Source of the DNA: Diadophis punctatus similis
Lineage: Eukaryota; Chordata; Lepidosauria; Squamata; Dipsadidae
Direction: 5' to 3'
Assembly (NCBI GenBank): GCA_023053685.1
Contig: JALIGW010000020.1
Coordinates: forward strand, 1-64,000
DNA: 64,000 nt
How positions within the stretch are numbered: the first letter of the stretch is position 1; each line of letters opens with the position of its first letter. The notes beneath the pieces are model-generated. The model saw only the letters and a program-made list of their open reading frames with translations. It ran no database searches and had not been told where the DNA came from. Of this stretch, positions 35,813 to 49,000 are shown piece by piece. The translations under genes were made by a program, and so were the position numbers.

Positions 35813-37800
35813 GAATTCTGTGTTAGACCTTGGGCTAGCTCTTCAGTGTAGGCTAGGAATCGAAAATCAAGCGAGAATTCGGCTTTCCAGCCCGTGGGGA
35901 ACAGGAATATGTGTTTCTTTTTCATTTCTGAGGTGTTTGCCAAAAGTGATGTTTTTGGGCTGAATTGAGAAATAAGGCGAATGCTGTGTTAGACCTTGGG
36001 CTAGCTCTTCAGGGAAAGGTCGGAATCAAAAATTGAGCGAGAATTCAGCTTTCCAGCCCGTGGGGAACAGGAATATGTGTTTCTTTTTCATTTCTGAGGT
36101 GTTTGTCAAAAGTGATGTTTTTGGGCCGAATTGAGAAATAAGGCGAATGCTCTGTTAGACCTTGGGCTAGCTCTTCAGGGAAAGGTCAGAATCAATAATC
36201 AAGCGAGAATTCAGCTTTCCAGCCCATGGGGAACAGGAATATGTCTTTCTTTTTCATTTCTGAGGTGTTTGTCAAAAGTGATGTTTTTGGGCTGAATTGA
36301 ATCCTAAGGCGAATGCTGTGTTAGACTTTGGGCTAGCTCTTCAGGGTAGGCTCGGAATCAAAAATCAAGCGAGAATTCAGCTTTCCAGCCTGTGGGGAAC
36401 AGGGATATGTGTTTCATTTTCATTTCTGAGGTGTTTGCCAAAAGTGATGTTTTTGGGCTGAATTGAATCCTAAGGCGAATGCTGTGTTAGACTTTGGGCT
36501 AGCTCTTCAGGGTAGGCTCGGAATCAAAAATCAAGCGAGAATTCAGCTTTCCAGCCTGTGGGGAACAGGGATATGTGTTTCATTTTCATTTCTGAGGTGT
36601 TTGCCAAAAGTGATGTTTTTGGGCTGAATTGAATCCTAAGGCGAATGCTGTGTTAGACTTTGGGCTAGCTCTTCAGGGTAGGCTCGGAATCAAAAATCAA
36701 GCGAGAATTCAGCTTTCCAGCCTGTGGGGAACAGGGATATGTGTTTCATTTTCATTTCTGAGGTGTTTGCCAAAAGTGATGTTTTTGGGCTGAATTGAGA
36801 AATAAGGCGAATGCTGTGTTAGACCTTGGGCTAGCTCTTCAGGGAAAGGTCGGAATCAAAAATTGAGCGAGAATTCGGCTTTCCAGCCCGTGGGGAACAG
36901 AAATATGTGTTTCATTTTCATTTCTGAGGTGTTTGTCAAAAGTGATGTTTTTTGGCTGAATTGAGAAATAAGGCGAATGCTGTGTTAGACCTTGGGCTAG
37001 CTCTTCAGGGAAAGGTCAGAATCAATAATCAAGCGAGAATTCGGCTTTCCAGCCCATGGGGAACAGGAATATGTGTTTCTTTTTCATTTCTGAGGTATTT
37101 GTCAAAAGTGATGTTTTTGGGCTGAATTGAATCCTAAGGCGAATGCTGTGTTAGACTTTGGGCTAGCTCTTCAGGGTAGGCTCAGAATGAAAAATCAAGC
37201 GAGAATTCAGCTTTCCAGCCTGTGGGGAACAGGAATATGTGTTTCATTTTCATTTCTGAGGTGTTTGTCAAAAGTGATGTTTTTGGGCTGAATTGAGAAA
37301 TAAGGCGAATGCTGTGTTAGACCTTGGGCTAGCTCTTCAGGGAAAGGTCGGAATCAAAAATTGAGCGAGAATTTGGCTTTCCAGCCCGTGGGGAACAGGA
37401 ATATGTGTTTCTTTTTCATTTCTGAGGTGTCAAAAGTGATGTTTTTGGGCTGAATTGAGAAATAAGGCGAATGCTGTGTTAGACCTTGGGCTAGCTCTTC
37501 AGGGAAAGGTCAGAATCAATAATCAAGTGAGAATTCGGCTTTCCAGCCCATGGGGAACAGGAATATGTGTTTCTTTTTCATTTCTGAGGTGTTTGTCAAA
37601 AGTGATGTTTTTGGGCTGAATTGAATCCTAAGGCGAATGCTGTGTTAGACTTTGGGCTAGCTCTTCAGGGCAGGCTCAGAATCGAAAATCAAGCGAGAAT
37701 TCGGCTTTCCAGCCTGTGCAGAACAGGAATATGTGTTTCATTTTCATTTCTGAGGTGTTTGTCAAAAGTCATGTTTTTTGGCTGAATTGAGAACTGAGGC
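35813..37800 (+). repeat. 12-monomer HOR, copy 3 with compensating monomer gain and loss (1988 bp)
   Basis: It has three consecutive class D units (near 36270-36790) where copies 1 and 2 have two, and lacks the class C ccttgcgc unit that copy 2 has near 35,490. The monomer count stays at 12. A 4-base deletion near 37429 (tgaggtgtcaaaag) makes it 1988 bp. The deletion is between two tgt triplets four bases apart, which fits slippage. Confidence 0.8.
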
Positions 37801-39005
37801 GAATTCTGTGTTAGACCTTGGGCTAGCTCTTCAGTGTAGGCTAGGAATCGAAAATCAAGCGAGAATTCGGCTTTCCAGCCCGTGGGGAACAGGAATATGT
37901 GTTTCTTTTTCATTTCTGAGGTGTTTGCCAAAAGTGATGTTTTTGGGCTGAATTGAGAAATAAGGCGAATGCTGTGTTAGACCTTGGGCTAGCTCTTCAG
38001 GGAAAGGTCGGAATCAAAAATTGAGCGAGAATTCAGCTTTCCAGCCCGTGGGGAACAGGAATATGTGTTTCTTTTTCATTTCTGAGGTGTTTGTCAAAAG
38101 TGATGTTTTTGGGCCGAATTGAGAAATAAGGCGAATGCTCTGTTAGACCTTGGGCTAGCTCTTCAGGGAAAGGTCAGAATCAATAATCAAGCGAGAATTC
38201 AGCTTTCCAGCCCATGGGGAACAGGAATATGTGTTTCTTTTTCATTTCTGAGGTGTTTGTCAAAAGTGAAGTTTTTGGGCTGAATTGAATCCTAAGGCGA
38301 ATGCTGTGTTAGACTTTGGGCTAGCTCTTCAGGGTAGGCTCGGAATCAAAAATCAAGCGAGAATTCAGCTTTCCAGCCTGTGGGGAACAGGGATATGTGT
38401 TTCATTTTCATTTCTGAGGTGTTTGCCAAAAGTGATGTTTTTGGGCTGAATTGAATCCTAAGGCGAATGCTGTGTTAGACTTTGGGCTAGCTCTTCAGGG
38501 TAGGCTCGGAATCAAAAATCAAGCGAGAATTCAGCTTTCCAGCCTGTGCGGAACAGGGATATGTGTTTCATTTTCATTTCTGAGGTGTTTGCCAAAAGTG
38601 ATGTTTTTGGGCTGAATTGAGAAATAAGGCGAATGCTGTGTTAGACCTTGGGCTAGCTCTTCAGGGAAAGGTCGGAATCAAAAATTGAGCGAGAATTCGG
38701 CTTTCCAGCCCATGGGGAACAGGAATATGTGTTTCATTTTCATTTCTGAGGTGTTTGTCAAAAGTGATGTTTTTTGGCTGAATTGAGAAATAAGGCGAAT
38801 GCTGTGTTAGACCTTGGGCTAGCTCTTCAGGGAAAGGTCGGAATCAAAAATTGAGCGAGAATTCGGCTTTCCAGCCCGTGGGGAACAGGAATATGTGTTT
38901 CTTTTTCATTTCTGAGGTGTTTGTCAAAAGTGATGTTTTTGGGCTGAATTGAGAAATAAGGCGAATGCTGTGTTAGACCTTGGGCTAGCTCTTCAGGGAA
39001 TTGTC
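37801..39005 (+). repeat. Partial fourth copy of the 12-mer
   Basis: Unit order follows the 12-mer for about seven monomers (A, C, two D units, A, gttttttggctg unit) and then departs near 38,840, where a class A unit replaces the gtatttgtc unit. Private changes are gtgaagtttt near 38268, cctgtgcggaac near 38545 (also near 44857 and 49007) and gggaattgtcag near 38997. The gtgcgg variant ties this segment to the 25-mer domain on its right. Confidence 0.7.
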
Positions 39006-39219
39006 AGAATCAATAATCAAGTGAGAATTCGGCTTTCCAGCCCATGGGGAACAGGAATATGTGTTTCTTTTTCATTTCTGAGGTGTTTGTCAAAAGTGAT
39101 GTTTTTGGGCCGAATTGAGAAATAAGGCGAATGCTCTGTTAGACCTTGCGCTAGCTCTTCAGGGAAAGGTCAGAATCAATAATCAAGCGAGAATTCGGCT
39201 TTCCAGCCCATGGGGAACA

Positions 39220-40225
39220 GGAATATGTGTTTCTTTTTCATTTCTGAGGTGTTTGTCAAAAGTGATGTTTTTGGGCTGAATTGAATCCTAAGGCAAATGC
39301 TGTGTTAGACTTTGGGCTAGCTCTTCAGGGTAGGCTCGGAATCAAAAATCAAGCGAGAATTCAGCTTTCCAGCCTGTGGGGAACAGGGATATGTGTTTCA
39401 TTTTCATTTCTGAGGTGTTTGCCAAAAGTGATGTTTTTGGGCTGAATTGAATCCTAAGGCGAATGCTGTGTTAGACTTTGGGCTAGCTCTTCAGGGTAGG
39501 CTCGGAATCAAAAATCAAGCGAGAATTCAGCTTTCCAGCCTGTGGGGAACAGGGATATGTGTTTCATTTTCATTTCTGAGGTGTTTGCCAAAAGTGATGT
39601 TTTTGGGCTGAATTGAGAAATAAGGCGAATGCTGTGTTAGACCTTGGGCTAGCTCTTCAGGGAAAGGTCGGAATCAAAAATTGAGCGAGAATTCGGCTTT
39701 CCAGCCCGTGGGGAACAGGAATATGTGTTTCATTTTCATTTCTGAGGTGTTTGTCAAAAGTGATGTTTTTTGGCTGAATTGAGAAATAAGGCGAATGCTG
39801 TGTTAGACCTTGGGCTAGCTCTTCAGGGAAAGGTCGGAATCAAAAATCAAGCAAGAATTCGGCTTTCCAGCCTGTGGGGAACAGGAATATGTGTTTCATT
39901 TTCATTTCTGAGGTGTTTGTCAAAAGTCATGTTTTTTGGCTGTATTGAGTCCTAAGGCGAATGCTGTGTTATACTTTGGGCTAGCTCTTCAGGGTAGGCT
40001 CGGAATCAAAATTCAAGTGAGAATTTGGCTTTCCAGCACGTGGGGAACAGGAATATGTGTTTCTTTTTGATTTCTGAGGTGTTTGTCAAAAGTGATATTT
40101 TTGGACTGAATTGAATCCTAAGGCGAATGCTGTGTTAGACTTTGGGCTAGCTCTTCAGGATAGGCTCAGAATCAAAAATCAAGCGAGAATTCGGCTTTCC
40201 AGCCTGTGGGGAACAGGAATATGTG
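39220..40225 (+). repeat. 6-monomer block, copy 1 (996 bp period)
   Basis: About 39220-40440 matches 40216-41436 at 996 bp, so the copies overlap by the tandem period. Content: two D units, A, the gttttttggctg unit, class G (39855-40020), class F (40021-40186). The state ttatacttt in the class F approach (near 39968) recurs near 40964 and 51090. The aaggcaaatg state at 39291 is present only in this copy and in the related copies near 50413, 57373 and 58535. Confidence 0.78.
39855..40186 (+). repeat. Class G-F dimer
   Basis: Class G has caagcaagaattc at its start, gtcatgttttttggctg and gtattgagtcctaagg. It is followed directly by class F (gaattt, cacgtgg, tttttgattt, gtgatatttttggactg). The dimer recurs as a fixed pair in the right half of the window at 40851, 45167, 49317, 50977 and 56112, with variants at 55283, 56774 and 57770. 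A lone class G occurs at 59098. Confidence 0.83.
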
Positions 40226-41436
40226 TTTCTTTTTCATTTCTGAGGTGTTTGTCAAAAGTGATGTTTTTGGGCTGAATTGAATCCTAAGGCGAATGCTGTG
40301 TTAGACTTTGGGCTAGCTCTTCAGGGTAGGCTCGGAATCAAAAATCAAGCGAGAATTCAGCTTTCCAGCCTGTGGGGAACAGGGATATGTGTTTCATTTT
40401 CATTTCTGAGGTGTTTGCCAAAAGTGATGTTTTTGGGCTGAATTGAATCCTAAGGCGAATGCTGTGTTAGACTTTGGGCTAGCTCTTCAGGGTAGGCTCG
40501 GAATCAAAAATCAAGCGAGAATTCAGCTTTCCAGCCTGTGGGGAACAGGGATATGTGTTTCATTTTCATTTCTGAGGTGTTTGCCAAAAGTGATGTTTTT
40601 GGGCTGAATTGAGAAATAAGGCGAATGCTGTGTTAGACCTTGGGCTAGCTCTTCAGGGAAAGGTCGGAATCAAAAATTGAGCGAGAATTCGGCTTTCCAG
40701 CCCGTGGGGAACAGGAATATGTGTTTCATTTTCATTTCTGAGGTGTTTGTCAAAAGTGATGTTTTTTGGCTGAATTGAGAAATAAGGCGAATGCTGTGTT
40801 AGACCTTGGGCTAGCTCTTCAGGGAAAGGTCGGAATCAAAAATCAAGCAAGAATTCGGCTTTCCAGCCTGTGGGGAACAGGAATATGTGTTTCATTTTCA
40901 TTTCTGAGGTGTTTGTCAAAAGTCATGTTTTTTGGCTGTATTGAGTCCTAAGGCGAATGCTGTGTTATACTTTGGGCTAGCTCTTCAGGGTAGGCTCGGA
41001 ATCAAAATTCAAGTGAGAATTTGGCTTTCCAGCACGTGGGGAACAGGAATATGTGTTTCTTTTTGATTTCTGAGGTGTTTGTCAAAAGTGATATTTTTGG
41101 ACTGAATTGAATCCTAAGGCGAATGCTGTGTTAGACTTTGGGCTAGCTCTTCAGGATAGGCTCAGAATCAAAAATCAAGCGAGAATTCGGCTTTCCAGCC
41201 TGTGGGGAACAGGAATATGTGTTTCTTTTTCATTTCTGAGGTGTTTGTCAAAAGTGATGTTTTTGGGCTGAATTGAATCCTAAGGCGAATGCTGTGTTAG
41301 ACTTTGGGCTAGCTCTTCAGGGTAGGCTCGGAATCAAAAATCAAGCGAGAATTCAGCTTTCCAGCCTGTGGGGAACAGGGATATGTGTTTCATTTTCATT
41401 TCTGAGGTGTTTGCCAAAAGTGATGTTTTTGGGCTG
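40226..41436 (+). repeat. 6-monomer block, copy 2
   Basis: This is the second copy at 996 bp, with class G at 40851-41016 and class F at 41017-41182. It diverges from copy 1 near 41437, where gagaaataaggtg replaces gaatcctaagg. It is absent from the related block at 50128-51900, which has the six-monomer segment only once. Confidence 0.77.
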
Positions 41437-41869
41437 AATTGAGAAATAAGGTGAATGCTGTGTTAGACCTTGGGCTAGCTCTTCAGGGAAAGGTCGGAAT
41501 CAAAAATTGAGTGAGAATTCGGCTTTCCAGCCCGTGGGGAACAGGAATATGTGTTTCTTTTTCATTTCTGAGGTGTTTGTCAAAAGTGATGTTTTTGGGC
41601 TGAATTGAGAAATAAGGCGAATGCTGTGTTAGAGCTTGGGCTAGCTCTTCAGGGAAAGGTCAGAATCAAAAATTGAGTGAGAATTCAGCTTTCCAGCCCG
41701 TGGGGAACAGGAATATGTGTTTCTTTTTCATTTCTGAGGTGTTTGTCAAAAGTGATGTTTTTGGGCTGAATTGAGAAATAAGGCGAATGCTGTGTTAGAC
41801 TTTGGGCTAGCTCTTCAGGGTAGGCTCGGAATGAAAAATCAAGCGAGAATTCAGCTTTCCAGCCTGTGG
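41437..41869 (+). repeat. Linker of class A monomers before the second 25-mer domain
   Basis: About two and a half monomers carrying gaaataaggtg, then ttagagcttggg near 41632 (a private change; the copy near 51758 has ttagacctt). They match 51563-51995 at an offset of 10126 bp (61 monomers). They also resemble 59341-59920. Confidence 0.7.
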
Positions 41870-44800
41870 GGAACAGGAATATGTGTTTCATTTTCATTTC
41901 TGAGGTGTTTGTCAAAAGTGATGTTTTTGGGCTGAATTGAGAAATAAGGCGAATGCTGTGTTAGACCTTGGGCTAGCTCTTCAGGGAAAGGTCGGAATCA
42001 AAAATTGAGTGAGAATTCAGCTTTCCAGCCCGTGGGGAACAGGAATATGTGTTTCTTTTTCATTTCTGAGGTATTTGTCAAAAGTGATGTTTTTGGGCTG
42101 AATTGAATCCTAAGGCGAATGCTGTGTTAGACTTTGGGCTAGCTCTTCAGGGTAGGCTCGGAATGAAAAATCAAGCGAGAATTCAGCTTTCCAGCCTGTG
42201 GGGAACAGGAATATGTGTTTCATTTTCATTTCTGAGGTGTTTGTCAAAAGTGATGTTTTTGGGCTGAATTGAGAAATAAGGCGAATGCTGTGTTAGACCT
42301 TGGGCTAGCTCTTCAGGGAAAGGTCGGAATCAAAAATTGAGTGAGAATTCAGCTTTCCAGCCCGTGGGGAACAGGAATATGTGTTTCTTTTTCATTTCTG
42401 AGGTGTTTGTCAAAAGTGATGTTTTTGGGCCGAATTGAGAAATAAGGCGAATGCTCTGTTAGACCTTGGGCTAGCTCTTCAGGGAAAGGTCAGAATCAAT
42501 AATCAAGCGAGAATTCAGCTTTCCAGCCCATGGGGAACAGGAATATGTGTTTCTTTTTCATTTCTGAGGTGTTTGTCAAAAGTGATGTTTTTGGGCTGAA
42601 TTGAATCCTAAGGCGAATGCTGTGTTAGACTTTGGGCTAGCTCTTCAGGGTAGGCTCGGAATCAAAAATCAAGCGAGAATTCAGCTTTCCAGCCTGTGGG
42701 GAACAGGGATATGTGTTTCATTTTCATTTCTGAGGTGTTTGCCAAAAGTGATGTTTTTGGGCTGAATTGAATCCTAAGGCGAATGCTGTGTTAGACTTTG
42801 GGCTAGCTCTTCAGGGTAGGCTCGGAATCAAAAATCAAGCGAGAATTCAGCTTTCCAGCCTGTGGGGAACAGGGATATGTGTTTCATTTTCATTTCTGAG
42901 GTGTTTGCCAAAAGTGATGTTTTTGGGCTGAATTGAATCCTAAGGCGAATGCTTTGTTAGACTTTGGGCTAGCTCTTCAGGGTAGGCTCGGAATCAAAAA
43001 TCAAGCGAGAATTCAGCTTTCCAGCCTGTGGGGAACAGGGATATGTGTTTCATTTTCATTTCTGAGGTGTTTGCCAAAAGTGATGTTTTTGGGCTGAATT
43101 GAATCCTAAGGCGAATGCTGTGTTAGACTTTGGGCTAGCTCTTCAGGGTAGGCTCGGAATCAAAAATCGAGCGAGAATTCAGCTTTCCAGCCTGTGGGGA
43201 ACAGGGATATGTGTTTCATTTTCATTTCTGAGGTGTTTGCCAAAAGTGATGTTTTTGGGCTGAATTGAGAAATAAGGCGAATGCTGTGTTAGACCTTGGG
43301 CTAGCTCTTCAGGGAAAGGTCGGAATCAAAAATTGAGTGAGAATTCGGCTTTCCAGCCCGTGGGGAACAGGAATATGTGTTTCTTTTTCATTTCTGAGGT
43401 GTTTGTCAAAAGTGATGTTTTTGGGCTGAATTGAGAAATAAGGCGAATGCTGTGTTAGACCTTGGGCTAGCTCTTCAGGGAAAGGTCGGAATCAAAAATT
43501 GAGTGAGAATTCGGCTTTCCAGCCCATGGGGAACAGGAATATGTGTTTCTTTTTCATTTCTGAGGTGTTTGTCAAAAGTGATGTTTTTGGGCTGAATTGA
43601 GAAATAAGGCGAATGCTGTGTTAGACCTTGGGCTAGCTCTTCAGGGAAAGGTCAGAATCAATAATCAAGCGAGAATTCGGCTTTCCAGCCCATGGGGAAC
43701 AGGAATATGTGTTTCTTTTTCATTTCTGAGGTATTTGTCAAAAGTGATGTTTTTGGACTGAATTGAATCCTAAGGCGAATGCTGTGTTAGACTTTGGGCT
43801 AGCTCTTCAGGGTAGGCTCGGAATGAAAAATCAAGCGAGAATTCAGCTTTCCAGCCTGTGGGGAACAGGAATATGTGTTTCATTTTCATTTCTGAGGTGT
43901 TTGTCAAAAGTGATGTTTTTGGGCTGAATTGAGAAATAAGGCGAATGCTGTGTTAGACCTTGGGCTAGCTCTTCAGGGAAAGGTCGGAATCAAAAATTGA
44001 GCGAGAATTCGGCTTTCCAGCCCGTGGGGAACAGGAATATGTGTTTCTTTTTCATTTCTGAGGTGTTTGTCAAAAGTGATGTTTTTGGGCTGAATTGAGA
44101 AATAAGGCGAATGCTGTGTTAGACCTTGGGCTAGCTCTTCAGGGAAAGGTCAGAATCAATAATCAAGTGAGAATTCGGCTTTCCAGCCCATGGGGAACAG
44201 GAATATGTGTTTCTTTTTCATTTCTGAGGTGTTTGTCAAAAGTGATGTTTTTGGGCCGAATTGAGAAATAAGGCGAATGCTCTGTTAGACCTTGCGCTAG
44301 CTCTTCAGGGAAAGGTCAGAATCAATAATCAAGCGAGAATTGGGCTTTCCAGCCCATGGGGAACAGGAATATATGTTTCTTTTTCATTTCTGAGGTGTTT
44401 GCCAAAAGTGATGTTTTTGGGCTGAATTGAGAAATAAGGCGAATGCTCTGTTAGACCTTGGGCTAGCTCTTCAGGGAAAGGTCAGAATCAATAATCAAGC
44501 GAGAATTCAGCTTTCCAGCCCATGGGGAACAGGAATATGTGTTTCTTTTTCATTTCTGAGGTGTTTGTCAAAAGTGATGTTTTTGGGCTGAATTGAATCC
44601 TAAGGCGAATGCTGTGTTAGACTTTGGGCTAGCTCTTCAGGGTAGGCTCGGAATCAAAAATCAAGCGAGAATTCAGCTTTCCAGCCTGTGGGGAACAGGG
44701 ATATGTGTTTCATTTTCATTTCTGAGGTGTTTGCCAAAAGTGATGTTTTTGGGCTGAATTGAATCCTAAGGCGAATGCTGTGTTAGACTTTGGGCTAGCT

Positions 44801-46019
44801 CTTCAGGGTAGGCTCGGAATCAAAAATCAAGCGAGAATTCAGCTTTCCAGCCTGTGCGGAACAGGGATATGTGTTTCATTTTCATTTCTGAGGTGTTTGC
44901 CAAAAGTGATGTTTTTGGGCTGAATTGAGAAATAAGGCGAATGCTGTGTTAGACCTTGGGCTAGCTCTTCAGGGAAAGGTCGGAATCAAAAATTGAGCGA
45001 GAATTCGGCTTTCCAGCCCATGGGGAACAGGAATATGTGTTTCATTTTCATTTCTGAGGTGTTTGTCAAAAGTGATGTTTTTTGGCTGAATTGAGAAATA
45101 AGGCGAATGCTGTGTTAGACCTTGGGCTAGCTCTTCAGGGAAAGGTCGGAATCAAAAATCAAGCAAGAATTCGGCTTTCCAGCCAGTGGGGAACAGGAAT
45201 ATGTGTTTCATTTTCATTTCTGAGGTGTTTGTCAAAAGTCATGTTTTTTGGCTGTATTGAGTCCTAAGGCGAATGCTGTGTTAGACTTTGGGCTAGCTCT
45301 TCAGGGTAGGCTCGGAATCGAAATTCAAGTGAGAATTTGGCTTTCCAGCACGTGGGGAACAGGAATATGTGTTTCTTTTTGATTTCTGAGGTGTTTGTCA
45401 AAAGTGATATTTTTGGACTGAATTGAATCCTAAGGCGAATGCTGTGTTAGACTTTGGGCTAGCTCTTCAGGGTAGGCTCGGAATCAAAAATCAAGCGAGA
45501 ATTCGGCTTTCCAGCCTGTGGGGAACAGGAATATGTGTTTCTTTTTCATTTCTGAGGTGTTTGTCAAAAGTGATGTTTTTGGGCTGAATTGAATCCTAAG
45601 GCGAATGCTGTGTTAGACTTTGGGCTAGCTCTTCAGGGTAGGCTCGGAATCAAAAATCAAGCGAGAATTCAGCTTTCCAGCCTGTGGGGAACAGGGATAT
45701 GTGTTTCATTTTCATTTCTGAGGTGTTTGCCAAAAGTGATGTTTTTGGGCTGAATTGAGAAATAAGGCGAATGCTGTGTTAGACCTTGGGCTAGCTCTTC
45801 AGGGAAAGGTCGGAATCAAAAATTGAGTGAGAATTTGGCTTTCCAGCCCGTGGGGAACAGGAATATGTGTTTCTTTTTCATTTCTGAGGTGTTTGTCAAA
45901 AGTGATGTTTTTGGGCTGAATTGAGAAATAAGGCGAATGCTGTGTTAGACCTTGGGCTAGCTCTTCAGGGAAAGGTCGGAATCAAAAATTGAGTGAGAAT
46001 TCAGCTTTCCAGCCCGTGG
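41870..46019 (+). repeat. 25-monomer block of the right half, copy 1 (4150 bp)
   Basis: Private variants recur exactly 4150 bp later: gctttgttag near 42950 and 47100, aatcgagcg near 43166 and 47316, ttttggactg in a gtatttgtc unit near 43755 and 47905, gaattgggc with atatatgttt near 44340-44375 and 48490-48525, cctgtgcgg near 44857 and 49007, the G-F dimer at 45167 and 49317, and gagaatttggc near 45833 and 49983. The content includes a run of four class D units at about 42,600-43,260. By eye only two to three bases differ between the copies. Confidence 0.88.
45167..45498 (+). repeat. Class G-F dimer with ccagtgggg
   Basis: Same pair as at 39855, but class G has ccagtgggg and the junction has ttagacttt in place of ttatacttt. 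The copy at 49317-49648 shares both states, as expected from the 4150 bp duplication. Confidence 0.82.
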
Positions 46020-49000
46020 GGAACAGGAATATGTGTTTCATTTTCATTTCTGAGGTGTTTGTCAAAAGTGATGTTTTTGGGCTGAATTGAGAAATAAGGC
46101 GAATGCTGTGTTAGACCTTGGGCTAGCTCTTCAGGGAAAGGTCGGAATCAAAAATTGAGTGAGAATTCAGCTTTCCAGCCCGTGGGGAACAGGAATATGT
46201 GTTTCTTTTTCATTTCTGAGGTATTTGTCAAAAGTGATGTTTTTGGGCTGAATTGAATCCTAAGGCGAATGCTGTGTTAGACTTTGGGCTAGCTCTTCAG
46301 GGTAGGCTCGGAATGAAAAATCAAGCGAGAATTCAGCTTTCCAGCCTGTGGGGAACAGGAATATGTGTTTCATTTTCATTTCTGAGGTGTTTGTCAAAAG
46401 TGATGTTTTTGGGCTGAATTGAGAAATAAGGCGAATGCTGTGTTAGACCTTGGGCTAGCTCTTCAGGGAAAGGTCGGAATCAAAAATTGAGTGAGAATTC
46501 AGCTTTCCAGCCCGTGGGGAACAGGAATATGTGTTTCTTTTTCATTTCTGAGGTGTTTGTCAAAAGTGATGTTTTTGGGCCGAATTGAGAAATAAGGCGA
46601 ATGCTCTGTTAGACCTTGGGCTAGCTCTTCAGGGAAAGGTCAGAATCAATAATCAAGCGAGAATTCAGCTTTCCAGCCCATGGGGAACAGGAATATGTGT
46701 TTCTTTTTCATTTCTGAGGTGTTTGTCAAAAGTGATGTTTTTGGGCTGAATTGAATCCTAAGGCGAATGCTGTGTTAGACTTTGGGCTAGCTCTTCAGGG
46801 TAGGCTCGGAATCAAAAATCAAGCGAGAATTCAGCTTTCCAGCCTGTGGGGAACAGGGATATGTGTTTCATTTTCATTTCTGAGGTGTTTGCCAAAAGTG
46901 ATGTTTTTGGGCTGAATTGAATCCTAAGGCGAATGCTGTGTTAGACTTTGGGCTAGCTCTTCAGGGTAGGCTCGGAATCAAAAATCAAGCGAGAATTCAG
47001 CTTTCCAGCCTGTGGGGAACAGGGATATGTGTTTCATTTTCATTTCTGAGGTGTTTGCCAAAAGTGATGTTTTTGGGCTGAATTGAATCCTAAGGCGAAT
47101 GCTTTGTTAGACTTTGGGCTAGCTCTTCAGGGTAGGCTCGGAATCAAAAATCAAGCGAGAATTCAGCTTTCCAGCCTGTGGGGAACAGGGATATGTGTTT
47201 CATTTTCATTTCTGAGGTGTTTGCCAAAAGTGATGTTTTTGGGCTGAATTGAATCCTAAGGCGAATGCTGTGTTAGACTTTGGGCTAGCTCTTCAGGGTA
47301 GGCTCGGAATCAAAAATCGAGCGAGAATTCAGCTTTCCAGCCTGTGGGGAACAGGGATATGTGTTTCATTTTCATTTCTGAGGTGTTTGCCAAAAGTGAT
47401 GTTTTTGGGCTGAATTGAGAAATAAGGCGAATGCTGTGTTAGACCTTGGGCTAGCTCTTCAGGGAAAGGTCGGAATCAAAAATTGAGTGAGAATTCGGCT
47501 TTCCAGCCCGTGGGGAACAGGAATATGTGTTTCTTTTTCATTTCTGAGGTGTTTGTCAAAAGTGATGTTTTTGGGCTGAATTGAGAAATAAGGCGAATGC
47601 TGTGTTAGACCTTGGGCTAGCTCTTCAGGGAAAGGTCGGAATCAAAAATTGAGTGAGAATTCGGCTTTCCAGCCCATGGGGAACAGGAATATGTGTTTCT
47701 TTTTCATTTCTGAGGTGTTTGTCAAAAGTGATGTTTTTGGGCTGAATTGAGAAATAAGGCGAATGCTGTGTTAGACCTTGGGCTAGCTCTTCAGGGAAAG
47801 GTCAGAATCAATAATCAAGCGAGAATTCGGCTTTCCAGCCCATGGGGAACAGGAATATGTGTTTCTTTTTCATTTCTGAGGTATTTGTCAAAAGTGATGT
47901 TTTTGGACTGAATTGAATCCTAAGGCGAATGCTGTGTTAGACTTTGGGCTAGCTCTTCAGGGTAGGCTCGGAATGAAAAATCAAGCGAGAATTCAGCTTT
48001 CCAGCCTGTGGGGAACAGGAATATGTGTTTCATTTTCATTTCTGAGGTGTTTGTCAAAAGTGATGTTTTTGGGCTGAATTGAGAAATAAGGCGAATGCTG
48101 TGTTAGACCTTGGGCTAGCTCTTCAGGGAAAGGTCGGAATCAAAAATTGAGCGAGAATTCGGCTTTCCAGCCCGTGGGGAACAGGAATATGTGTTTCTTT
48201 TTCATTTCTGAGGTGTTTGTCAAAAGTGATGTTTTTGGGCTGAATTGAGAAATAAGGCGAATGCTGTGTTAGACCTTGGGCTAGCTCTTCAGGGAAAGGT
48301 CAGAATCAATAATCAAGTGAGAATTCGGCTTTCCAGCCCATGGGGAACAGGAATATGTGTTTCTTTTTCATTTCTGAGGTGTTTGTCAAAAGTGATGTTT
48401 TTGGGCCGAATTGAGAAATAAGGCGAATGCTCTGTTAGACCTTGCGCTAGCTCTTCAGGGAAAGGTCAGAATCAATAATCAAGCGAGAATTGGGCTTTCC
48501 AGCCCATGGGGAACAGGAATATATGTTTCTTTTTCATTTCTGATGTGTTTGCCAAAAGTGATGTTTTTGGGCTGAATTGAGAAATAAGGCGAATGCTCTG
48601 TTAGACCTTGGGCTAGCTCTTCAGGGAAAGGTCAGAATCAATAATCAAGCGAGAATTCAGCTTTCCAGCCCATGGGGAACAGGAATATGTGTTTCTTTTT
48701 CATTTCTGAGGTGTTTGTCAAAAGTGATGTTTTTGGGCTGAATTGAATCCTAAGGCGAATGCTGTGTTAGACTTTGGGCTAGCTCTTCAGGGTAGGCTCG
48801 GAATCAAAAATCAAGCGAGAATTCAGCTTTCCAGCCTGTGGGGAACAGGGATATGTGTTTCATTTTCATTTCTGAGGTGTTTGCCAAAAGTGATGTTTTT
48901 GGGCTGAATTGAATCCTAAGGCGAATGCTGTGTTAGACTTTGGGCTAGCTCTTCAGGGTAGGCTCGGAATCAAAAATCAAGCGAGAATTCAGCTTTCCAG

